NCBI GenBank assembly: GCA_003577005.1
Contig: QEUW01000558.1
Span: forward strand, 1 to 5,220
Direction: 5' to 3'
DNA length: 5,220 nt
Origin: Chloroflexota bacterium
Lineage (GTDB): Bacteria; Chloroflexota; Anaerolineae; Caldilineales; Caldilineaceae
Shown here: piece by piece, positions 1-5,220 of the stretch
Position numbering within the stretch: position 1 is the stretch's first letter
Layout of the letters: the number at the start of each line of letters is the position of its first letter
Position numbers and translations under genes: made by a program
Notes under the pieces: generated by a model
Database searches by the model: none
What the model was told of the DNA's origin: nothing
Seen by the model: the letters and a program-made list of their open reading frames with translations, nothing else

Positions 1-1
1 G

Positions 2-1009
2 AACCATTCACAATTCACAATTCACAATTCACCATTCCCCGTTCACTGGTACATCGCCGACCATCTCGGCGGGACCAGCCTGTTGTTGGACAAGACCGGC
101 AACGTGGCGTCCGAAGTGGCCTACTATCCCTTTGGCCTGACCCGCTACGAGCACAATGGCGACCGGGTCCACTACCGCTTCACCGGCCAGGAGCAGGACG
201 CCAGCGGGCTGCTGTACTACAATGCCCGCTACTATGAACCGGTGACGGGGCGCTTTATCAGCGTCGATCCGCTCTTTGTCGAAAGCCCACTCAAGGGCAT
301 CAAGAATCCGCAACTGCTCAACCTCTATGCCTATGCGCTCAACAATCCAGGTCGCTACACCGACCCGGATGGCACCGAGCCTAAATCATCGGCGCAGGGG
401 GCTTCCATGGAATTTTTGCGTGAGCACGCAGGGTACCTTGAAAAATCCGCAGCAGAATATGGGTACGACCCTGATAAGTTACTGCGCAACCCACGGCTTA
501 GCCCAGAAATGATCTGGCAATTAAAGGATACAATGGCACACTATCATATAGTTCAACAAAAAGGCGATCTGGACACTCTTTTGAATGGCGTAGCTTCGAC
601 GGCGCAAGTCGTGCGCGCCTTCGATAGTTCTGATCGCGGTTCGATTTATGATCTGGGTATTGGCCTCGATGTCAAGATCTATGATAGGCAGGGTCGTTAT
701 GTGGACCCCACGAGCGATCAGGGTCAAAAGGAGTATGCCACCTTTACGGGGATGGCGACACGGCGTGGTTTTACGGTCTCTATGGTTAGCTCCGAGAATG
801 GACAGGGCTATCTTCGCCTCCAATACACGCCCAACTACCCTGATTTTGTTGCACACAATGGCAAGATCGCAAGTGCCCATGAGGTCAACTCCGCTCTGAA
901 AGCGAAGAACTGGCACATGCAAGATTTGCGTAAATGGGTCTGGCGGGGGGCGCATGGCTCGTATTGGCGTCTGCGCTACGCCATGAACAACCCGATCCGG
1001 TCGCAATAG
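2..1009 (+). CDS. RHS repeat-associated core protein with variable C-terminal domain, 5' end outside window
   Basis: This frame is open from position 2 to the TAG at 1007-1009, giving 335 visible residues; the true start is upstream. The TTG at 83 is not a credible start because the preceding codons already encode RHS sequence (HWYIADHLGGTSLL). Residues about 18-124 are the RHS core: DHLGGTS, GNV, YYPFG, YRFTGQEQD, LLYYNARYY, GRFISVDPL, NLYAYALNNPGRYTDPDG. RHS proteins form a large secreted or surface beta-cage, and the DPxG end of the core marks where an interchangeable C-terminal effector begins. Here residues 125-335 form that tip. I do not recognise a standard toxin family. The best resemblance is to M15/VanY peptidases: SIYDLGIGLD at residues 214-223 fits SxHxxGxAxD with His replaced by Tyr. 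Hand-counted GC falls from 38/60 (181-240) to 25/60 (541-600), consistent with a transferred tip. RHS identity is firm; the tip function is open. Confidence 0.9.
   Translation, partial: NHSQFTIHNSPFPVHWYIADHLGGTSLLLDKTGNVASEVAYYPFGLTRYEHNGDRVHYRFTGQEQDASGLLYYNARYYEPVTGRFISVDPLFVESPLKGIKNPQLLNLYAYALNNPGRYTDPDGTEPKSSAQGASMEFLREHAGYLEKSAAEYGYDPDKLLRNPRLSPEMIWQLKDTMAHYHIVQQKGDLDTLLNGVASTAQVVRAFDSSDRGSIYDLGIGLDVKIYDRQGRYVDPTSDQGQKEYATFTGMATRRGFTVSMVSSENGQGYLRLQYTPNYPDFVAHNGKIASAHEVNSALKAKNWHMQDLRKWVWRGAHGSYWRLRYAMNNPIRSQ
4..45 (+). repeat. Heptanucleotide tandem repeat, six units, inside the RHS reading frame
   Basis: Six consecutive 7-base units are visible: ccattca, caattca, caattca, caattca, ccattcc, ccgttca. 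Three central units are identical and the outer ones are diverged. The array is translated in the RHS frame as a polar stretch starting NHSQFTIHN, just before the conserved HWYIADHLGG segment. Short period-7 repeats of this kind are known from filamentous cyanobacteria (STRR elements); placing this one in the same class is inference. The array may continue left of the window. Confidence 0.85.
375..1006 (+). other. Variable C-terminal tip of the RHS protein (possible inactive M15/VanY-like fold)
   Basis: This is the segment after DPDG, about 210 residues. It opens with a polar helical stretch (MEFLREHAGYLEKSAAEYGYD), then LNGVASTAQVVRAF, SIYDLGIGLDV, FTGMATRRGF and GYLRLQYTP. The order resembles M15 peptidases, in which a G-x-R-S-x-x-x-Q strand/helix is followed by SxHxxGxAxD, a helix ending in GF, and a final H-F-x-L strand. 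The first zinc His aligns with Tyr (641-670) and the final His with Leu, so if the fold is right the site is dead. The last residues read YAMNNPIRSQ, a copy of the RHS core motif. No signal or membrane segment is seen in the tip. The domain boundary is confident; the family assignment is a guess from motif order. Confidence 0.45.
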
Positions 1010-1061
1010 GGGAGCGTTTTACAGTGAACAGGAGGTACATCACGCTAATTGGTGTGAATAG

Positions 1062-1067
1062 AAGGAG
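1062..1067 (+). promoter_or_regulatory. Strong Shine-Dalgarno site AAGGAG before ATG 1074
   Basis: AAGGAG lies six bases before the ATG at 1074-1076, which is near-ideal spacing. That ATG opens an 88-codon frame (to 1340) beginning MTIQQSTLTNQPVLDYGIV. This is not the frame of the acetyltransferase body, which begins at ATG 1132 without any recognisable ribosome binding site. A second full AGGAGGT at 1030-1036 has no start codon at a useful distance. The site probably marks the original start of the acetyltransferase gene. Confidence 0.6.
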
Positions 1068-1131
1068 AATTCTATGACGATCCAACAATCAACCCTTACA
1101 AATCAACCCGTACTAGACTACGGCATCGTGG

Positions 1132-1689
1132 ATGCCAGCCCTTCAGGTTGGGCCGGGCCGCCAACCTATCGTTCCCTTACCACAAGGGCGCCCAGCTCTC
1201 CCGGCAGATGCGCCGCGACTGGCGCGGCTGGGTGCATCTATGTTTGCCGCGACACACCGGCCGGCATTCAAGGCTGCAGACCTGGCTACCTACGTGGGGG
1301 AGACGCTGAGTACACAACGCATCGCCGCCGAGTTGGTTGACCCTGCCAACACATTTCTGCTCGCCGAAATCGACGGTGCGCTCGGTGGCTTCGTCAAGTT
1401 GAGTGCATCCCCGGCGCCAGCGTACGTGCAGACACCGTCTCCTATCGAGTTATCACGGCTCTACCTGAACCCCAGGTTGATCGGGCGTGGCGTCGGTTCC
1501 CGTCTAATGACCAATGCGCTGACGCAGGCAGTCTACAAGGGCTACACTACCTGCTGGCTTTATGTATGGGAGGGCAATGTACGAGCAATCAAGTTCTATC
1601 TAAATTGGAGCTTTCGCCCGGTGGGGCGTGAATCGTTCCAGGTAGGCCTGAGCTTTCCGGTGGCTTTGGTTATGTCCCGCACTGTGTAA
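1132..1689 (+). CDS. GNAT-family N-acetyltransferase, probably with a frame-disturbed 5' end
   Basis: The predicted product is 185 residues, a cytosolic acetyl-CoA-dependent acetyltransferase; the acceptor (amine, peptide N-terminus or small molecule) cannot be told. RPALPADAPRLARLGA (residues 20-35) is a typical first strand and helix. Residues 105-125 contain the acetyl-CoA pyrophosphate loop RLIGRG, fitting [QR]xxGx[GA], after the strand ELSRLYL. Residues 149-161 (NVRAIKFYLNWSF) match the N..A..FY...GF motif, with Ser in place of the usual Gly. Length is normal for the fold. The start is uncertain: frame 1 has a stop at 1114-1116, and ATG 1132 has no ribosome site, whereas ATG 1074 in frame 3 has an excellent one. 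A one-base indel between about 1117 and 1200 would join them. The gene lies 122 bases after the RHS stop (64 from ATG 1074) and 20 bases before the next ATG, so it is likely transcribed with the Ig-domain gene. Confidence 0.8.
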   Translation: MPALQVGPGRQPIVPLPQGRPALPADAPRLARLGASMFAATHRPAFKAADLATYVGETLSTQRIAAELVDPANTFLLAEIDGALGGFVKLSASPAPAYVQTPSPIELSRLYLNPRLIGRGVGSRLMTNALTQAVYKGYTTCWLYVWEGNVRAIKFYLNWSFRPVGRESFQVGLSFPVALVMSRTV

Positions 1690-1693
1690 TATA

Positions 1694-1698
1694 AAGGA
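1694..1698 (+). promoter_or_regulatory. Ribosome binding site AAGGA deciding the start of the Ig-domain gene
   Basis: AAGGA sits 11 bases before ATG 1710 and only two bases before an in-frame GTG at 1701. The GTG is too close to be served by it, so ATG 1710 is preferred; the choice shortens the protein by three residues. The site lies just after the acetyltransferase TAA (1687-1689), fitting translation from a shared message. Confidence 0.55.
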
Positions 1699-1709
1699 AA
1701 GTGTTTACC

Positions 1710-2516
1710 ATGTTTACTGTGACAACAAATCAAAATCGCATCAGTACCTTGATCGTGTTGGTCGGCTGGCTCAGCATCCTGGTGGCCGGCTACGCTCTCT
1801 GGGCATCGCTTGGCACGCTTAGCCAAAACCTCCACCCGGCCGCGACCACAAACCAACCGTTGGCTACCAACAGCGGCCCACCTGCGTTGCTGCTCTTCAA
1901 CGCCGATGCGCTGGTGCTGACCCTCAACGGCGCGACCACCCCGCTGACTGTGCGGGTGCGCGATGAGGTGGGCCGGCCCGTGCCGGGCGTCGAGGTGCGC
2001 TTCCAAAGCGACCTGGGCACAGTCGCGCCCGCCAGCGCGACGACCGACGCTGCCGGCCAAGCCAGCGCCACCTTCACCGCTGGTGGGGTGGCGGGCCAGG
2101 CGGTCGTCACAGCCCAACTCGATGGCCTGACACAACAGACGGCGATCCAGATCGTTAAACCAGGCAGCGACGCCACGACGCACAAACTGGCGCTGGAATT
2201 CGGGCCGGGCAAACTAGAACACGGCCAGCAAGCTACCCTCAGCGCCGTGCTGCGCGATGCGTCGGGGCAGCCGGTGGCAGGCGAGTTGGTTTCGTTCTTT
2301 GGTTCGTTGGGCGAGGTCACCCCCGCCAGCGCCATGAGCGACGCCAGCGGGCGGGTCACGGCCACCTACCGGGCCGGCAACATCCCCGGCCAAGCGATGG
2401 TCACCGCGCTGGCCGGCTACAGCTCCCAGTCGGCGACCTTCCAGGTGGGCGAAGTGCCTACCCAGCCCGGAGACCCGCAACGCCATGAACTGTTCTTGCC
2501 GGTGGTGAGCCGGTGA
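1710..2516 (+). CDS. Membrane-anchored protein with two Big-1 (invasin-type) Ig-like domains
   Basis: The product is 268 residues from ATG 1710 to TGA 2514-2516. Residues 11-33 (ISTLIVLVGWLSILVAGYALWAS) are a single hydrophobic helix after a short polar N-terminus with one Arg, so it is an uncleaved anchor or signal with the rest outside. Residues about 63-149 and 158-246 are two Ig-like domains of the bacterial Big-1 type. Each shows D-x-x-G-x-P-V-x-G-x-x-V-x-F, then G-x-V-x-P-A-S-A, D-A-x-G-x-A/V-x-A-T, and G-Q-A-x-V-T-A. The two domains look like an old internal duplication. Such domains act as spacers or adhesion modules in surface proteins; no catalytic module is present. The C-terminus reads HELFLPVVSR after a Pro-rich linker, like the FLPLV-type tails that I recall from many exported Chloroflexota proteins. 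It follows the acetyltransferase by 20 bases. Its role is probably cell-surface structure or adhesion; the binding partner is unknown. Confidence 0.85.
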   Translation: MFTVTTNQNRISTLIVLVGWLSILVAGYALWASLGTLSQNLHPAATTNQPLATNSGPPALLLFNADALVLTLNGATTPLTVRVRDEVGRPVPGVEVRFQSDLGTVAPASATTDAAGQASATFTAGGVAGQAVVTAQLDGLTQQTAIQIVKPGSDATTHKLALEFGPGKLEHGQQATLSAVLRDASGQPVAGELVSFFGSLGEVTPASAMSDASGRVTATYRAGNIPGQAMVTALAGYSSQSATFQVGEVPTQPGDPQRHELFLPVVSR

Positions 2517-2519
2517 CAG

Positions 2520-2600
2520 GCCGCGGATTGAGTAGATTGGGCGGATGATAGAGAGCACAAGAAATCTGCATCAATCCGCCCAATCTGCAACATCCGTGGT
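2520..2600. repeat. Long imperfect inverted repeat between convergent genes
   Basis: The arms 2534-2546 (AGATTGGGCGGAT) and 2574-2586 are perfect reverse complements over 13 bases. Pairing continues outward as T-G and G-C at 2533/2587 and 2532/2588, a 3-base mismatch, then 2520-2528 with 2592-2600 (seven Watson-Crick pairs and two G-T). Inside, 2547-2549 can pair with 2570-2572 past one bulged base. The loop is about 20-27 bases. The element fills the whole gap between the Ig gene stop (2516) and the regulator stop (2601). It could end transcription from both sides, but neither strand shows a T-tract after the hairpin, so it is not a canonical intrinsic terminator. It resembles short dispersed palindromic elements (atccgcccaatctg...atccgtggtc type) common in environmental genomes; copy number cannot be judged here. 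Confidence 0.8.
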
Positions 2601-5220
2601 CTATTGCGGTTCCCTTTGCCCGGTTGGACTCGAATGGAGCGGCGGCAGGAGCCAACCGGTCTGGGGCATGGAGAGCGTCTCCAACCAATGTACAACTTCC
2701 TCCAGCGATTGGCTGGCCGCCCAGGCCGCTGCTTCAGCGAAGAGCGTGGCTGGCAACTCGCTGCGCAATTCAGCCAACAGCGGTTCATTGAAGAGGCGAT
2801 CCCGCGCCATGGCGGACGGATGCTGCTCCACAAAGGCCAGCGCGCGCAGCGCTACCTCGATCTGGCCGCGGCGGGCCAGGACATGGCCCAGGCGTGCAAT
2901 GCTGCCCAGTGTATCAGGCGTGCTCTCATTGCGATGGGCAACGGCGACCGCTTCGCGCAGCGCATGTTCGGCGGCCAGAAGATCACCCTGATCCAGGTAG
3001 GTGGTGGCAATGCCGTTGAGGTTGGCCGCAATCCACCGTTTGTCGCTCAGGTTCTGCGCCAGGGCCAGGCTTTGCTGGTAATAACTCTCCGACAATTGAT
3101 AGCGGCCAAAACCGCGCTCCACACCGCCCAGGTTGCTGGTGTTGATCATAATCTGAACCTGGTTGCCCTCTTCCCGGGCGATGGCGAGCGACTGTTCGTA
3201 GTAGGGCTGCGCTCGCTCGTAGTCGCGCTGGCGCGAATAGGTGGTGCCCAGGTTGGTCAAGGCACGGGCCACCCAGGGCCGGTAGCCCATCTCCTGATAG
3301 AGCGCCAACACTTGCTCAAAATAGGCACGCGCTTGCGTGTAGCGGCCCTGGTTGCTGGCGGTCATACCCAGGTTGATCAGCGCTTCAGCATAAGCTACAG
3401 CCAGGCCCAGACGCTTGGACTCTGCCAGCGCCTCTTCCAACGCAGCAATGGCCGCGTCGGTGACGCCGCGGCGCATCTGTGTGCGACCATAGAGCAGCAA
3501 GGCCAACGCCAAAGTATGCTCGAGCTTGAGTGCCCGGCAGAGCTCCATCAGTTCTTCAGCCAGGGCAAGGCTGAGCCGGTACTGGCCCATCTCAAAGTGA
3601 AACTGCCCGATGTAGAGCCGAAGATGTACCCACATCGCCTGCCGATCCCGTTGGGCCAGGTGGTCGCCACCGCTTACGCCCCACCCGGCAGCCTCCATCA
3701 CCTGGGCGGCCTGGCTAAAGAGCGCCTGGCCCGACAGCCAAAGCGAACGAGAGAGATAATAAGTGGCCAGCACCTCAACCATCTGCTGCAACAGCGTCGT
3801 GGCCGGCAGTTCGTCACGCCCCTGGCGAATCGCATCGATGATCCACTGCCAGGCGTGCAAGATGTTGTCATAGTCAGCTGCAATGGTCGCTATTGCCTGC
3901 TGATAGGTGCCAGTGAAGAGGTACGGTCGTTGTTGACGCACCAGTGCGGCATAATAGGTAGCATGGGTGTCGCGCAGGGTAACTGTGGCTGCGCCCGGCA
4001 AACGTTCGGCAGCATACTGGCGCGTCAACTCGTGCAATTGATACCGTCGATCCGGGTGGACGCGCAGCAGGGCCTTGTCCACCAACATGGCCAGCGTGAA
4101 CAGCGAAGCGCCGGCAACTTCTGTCGCCGCTGCCGATTGGAAGCTGCCCAGAAAGACGGAGAGACGCTGGACAGCCTCCCGCTCTTCGGTATCCAGCAGG
4201 CTCCAGGTATGGTCCAGCACGGCGCGTATGCTGCGATGACGGGCGGGGATGTTCTGGAAGCGTGCAGTTAGAATATCCAACCCCCGTTCCAGTTCGCGTA
4301 CGATCTGCTGCGGCGTCAGCGCTTTGAGCCAGGCCGCGGCCAGTTCAATCGCCAATGGCATCCCCTCCACCATCTGGCAGATGCGCAAGACGGTAGTGCG
4401 CTCGGCGGCCAGGGTAAAGCCGGGCTGTGTCCGCCGGGCGCACTGGACAAAGAAGCGCACTGCGTCCGCTTCAACGCTGGCCGGCGAGCTGTCCGGTGTA
4501 GTCGCCGGCAAGGCCATCCCGCTGATCGGATAGTACCAGGCCTCTTGTAACCCAATCGCCTCGCGTGAGGTCACCAACAGCTTCACCGCCGGGGCCGCCC
4601 GCAAGATGGCCGACAGCAAGCCCGCCGCCGCCATCAGGTGCTCAAAGTTGTCGAGTAACAAGAGGATCTCTTTGTCTTTCAGATAGGCAAGCAGTTGTTG
4701 CTGGAGTGGCGCCCCGGCGTGAAGGGGAAAGCCACTCTCTTCAGTGATCACAGAGATGACCGCCGAAGCAATATTTTCCCCCTCCAGCACCGCTTCCAGG
4801 GGGACAAAGAAAACCCCGTGAGCGAATTTGCCATGATCTGCATGAGTTTGTACCAACCGCGTCGCCGCCTCAATGGCCAGGCGTGTCTTGCCCATACCGC
4901 CAGGGCCAACCAGCGTCAAGAGGCGACAATCAGGGTCATCGAGTAGCCGGGCAATCTCAGCCAATTCTGCTTCCCGCCCAACGAATGGAGTAGGGGGGAG
5001 CGGAAGGTTGTGGGGGGGTGGCTCGGGTGGAGAGTGGGCAATGGGGAGTGGAGGGTGAGTGGCCGTTTCTTCTCCCTTGCCCTTTGTTCCTGACTCCTTT
5101 TCGAACTCCCCTGCGCGGATACGGGCGACGAGGTCGAGGGTGGCCGGTTCAGGTTCGGCATCGAGTTCTGTGGCGAGGGCCTGACGGCAAAGCTCGAACT
5201 GGGCCAGGGCGGCGCTGCGT
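2601..5220 (-). CDS. AfsR/SARP-type regulator: BTAD, STAND (NB-ARC-like) ATPase and TPR repeats, N-terminus outside window
   Basis: The frame is open from the right edge to the TAG at 2601-2603, giving 872 visible residues. TTG 4964 is not the start, since readable domain sequence precedes it. Visible residues 1-41 are the end of a bacterial transcriptional activation domain (AALAQFELCRQALATELDAE, then LVARIRAGEF). A Pro/His-rich linker at about 42-77 follows, then PFVGREAEL and the ATPase. Its features are Walker A GPGGMGKT (105-112; 4884-4907), Walker B LLLLDNFEH (186-194), LLVTSRE (214-220), GMPLA (286-290), and a winged-helix region ending YQLHELTRQYAAERL (393-407). About six TPRs follow (570-800), for example ALINLG..NQGRY..A..YFEQ.L. 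This is the AfsR architecture, a cytosolic ATP-switched transcription factor in which TPRs sense a partner and BTAD plus an N-terminal winged helix activate genes. That N-terminal DNA-binding domain should lie beyond 5220. Its targets are unknown, and it runs convergent to the Ig gene. Confidence 0.92.
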   Translation of the reverse strand, partial: RSAALAQFELCRQALATELDAEPEPATLDLVARIRAGEFEKESGTKGKGEETATHPPLPIAHSPPEPPPHNLPLPPTPFVGREAELAEIARLLDDPDCRLLTLVGPGGMGKTRLAIEAATRLVQTHADHGKFAHGVFFVPLEAVLEGENIASAVISVITEESGFPLHAGAPLQQQLLAYLKDKEILLLLDNFEHLMAAAGLLSAILRAAPAVKLLVTSREAIGLQEAWYYPISGMALPATTPDSSPASVEADAVRFFVQCARRTQPGFTLAAERTTVLRICQMVEGMPLAIELAAAWLKALTPQQIVRELERGLDILTARFQNIPARHRSIRAVLDHTWSLLDTEEREAVQRLSVFLGSFQSAAATEVAGASLFTLAMLVDKALLRVHPDRRYQLHELTRQYAAERLPGAATVTLRDTHATYYAALVRQQRPYLFTGTYQQAIATIAADYDNILHAWQWIIDAIRQGRDELPATTLLQQMVEVLATYYLSRSLWLSGQALFSQAAQVMEAAGWGVSGGDHLAQRDRQAMWVHLRLYIGQFHFEMGQYRLSLALAEELMELCRALKLEHTLALALLLYGRTQMRRGVTDAAIAALEEALAESKRLGLAVAYAEALINLGMTASNQGRYTQARAYFEQVLALYQEMGYRPWVARALTNLGTTYSRQRDYERAQPYYEQSLAIAREEGNQVQIMINTSNLGGVERGFGRYQLSESYYQQSLALAQNLSDKRWIAANLNGIATTYLDQGDLLAAEHALREAVAVAHRNESTPDTLGSIARLGHVLARRGQIEVALRALAFVEQHPSAMARDRLFNEPLLAELRSELPATLFAEAAAWAASQSLEEVVHWLETLSMPQTGWLLPPLHSSPTGQREPQ
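5023..5057 (-). repeat. Degenerate heptanucleotide array in the BTAD-ATPase linker
   Basis: On the plus strand the units read tcgggtg, gagagtg, ggcaatg, gggagtg, gagggtg: five 7-base units each ending TG. On the coding (minus) strand they become CA-led units such as cactccc and cattgcc, related in look to the ccattcc-type units at positions 4-45. They are translated as a Pro/His-rich linker (PPLPIAHSPPEPPPH region). The phase fades into a purine-rich coding stretch (5063-5101) on one side and G-runs (4993-5018) on the other. Confidence 0.6.

Noticed and set aside
4..45. CRISPR array
   Set aside because: Units are 7 bases, contiguous and without spacers.
83..85. TTG as the start of the RHS gene
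   Set aside because: The same frame is open leftward to the window edge, and the codons before 83 encode conserved RHS sequence (IADHLGGTSL).
521..1006. Minus-strand open frame of 161 codons antisense to the RHS tip
   Set aside because: No recognisable domain; the plus frame is continuous with the RHS core, so this is taken as a shadow. It was considered as an antisense immunity gene, but nothing supports that.
1018..1050. Possible promoter (TTTACA with a weak TAAT-type -10) before the acetyltransferase
   Set aside because: The spacing to any -10-like hexamer is 20 bases or more and the match is poor.
1596..2365. Minus-strand open frames across the Ig-domain gene (195 and 191 codons)
   Set aside because: They are antisense to a frame with clear Ig repeats and a membrane helix, low in complexity, and without a ribosome site or family resemblance.
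2520..2600. Canonical Rho-independent terminator
   Set aside because: The hairpin is strong but neither strand has a run of T after it, so it is reported only as an inverted repeat.
2604..4271. Long plus-strand open frame of 555 codons
   Set aside because: It lies wholly antisense to the TPR/ATPase coding frame, shows no domain pattern, and is an expected shadow of GC-rich coding DNA.
4962..4964. TTG (minus strand) as the start of the regulator
   Set aside because: In-frame codons upstream encode PFVGREAE and the end of a BTAD domain through to the right edge, so the start lies outside the window.
4916..5161. Minus-strand 81-codon frame with LTLHSPLPTLHPSHPP
   Set aside because: It is the same heptamer/low-complexity DNA read in another frame; the regulator frame is the one with domains on both sides.

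Overview
The window most likely comes from a moderately GC-rich, filament-type bacterium of the phylum Chloroflexota (Caldilinea/Anaerolineae/Roseiflexus-like). This is an inference from gene content. The window holds an RHS-repeat protein, a membrane-anchored protein with two invasin-type Ig domains ending in a hydrophobic FLPVVSR tail, an AfsR-type BTAD/STAND/TPR regulator, period-7 tandem repeats inside reading frames, and a dispersed-type inverted repeat built on a core like AGATTGGGCGGAT. No RNA gene, CRISPR array, transposase or integrase was seen.

Layout, left to right. (1) Positions 2-1009, plus strand: the C-terminal part of an RHS protein, open to the left edge. It starts inside a heptanucleotide array, runs through the conserved RHS core to DPDG, and then switches to a lower-GC, unrelated C-terminal domain of about 210 residues. 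That domain resembles an M15/VanY peptidase fold that has lost its zinc-binding histidine. (2) Positions 1074-1689: a GNAT acetyltransferase gene. Its well-formed ribosome binding site and ATG at 1074 lie in a different frame from the GNAT body, which suggests a frameshift or a remodelled 5' end. (3) Positions 1710-2516: a one-helix anchored, two-Ig-domain surface protein, 20 bases downstream and probably co-transcribed with the GNAT gene. (4) Positions 2520-2600: a long imperfect hairpin filling the gap between convergent genes. (5) Positions 2601-5220, minus strand: a large regulator, cut by the right edge, with the end of a BTAD domain, a low-complexity linker carrying a second heptamer array, a STAND/NB-ARC ATPase, a winged-helix region and TPRs.

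How the genes relate. The RHS tip is a variable-toxin type cassette and the Ig protein is a surface component, so the plus-strand side looks like envelope or contact-related accessory DNA. The regulator converges on it and need not control it. No clear RHS immunity gene is visible; the slot right after the RHS stop holds the GNAT gene with the disturbed start. The whole window is gene-dense, and the longest gene-free stretches are 64-122 bases (1010 to 1073 or 1131, depending on the GNAT start) and 84 bases (2517-2600).
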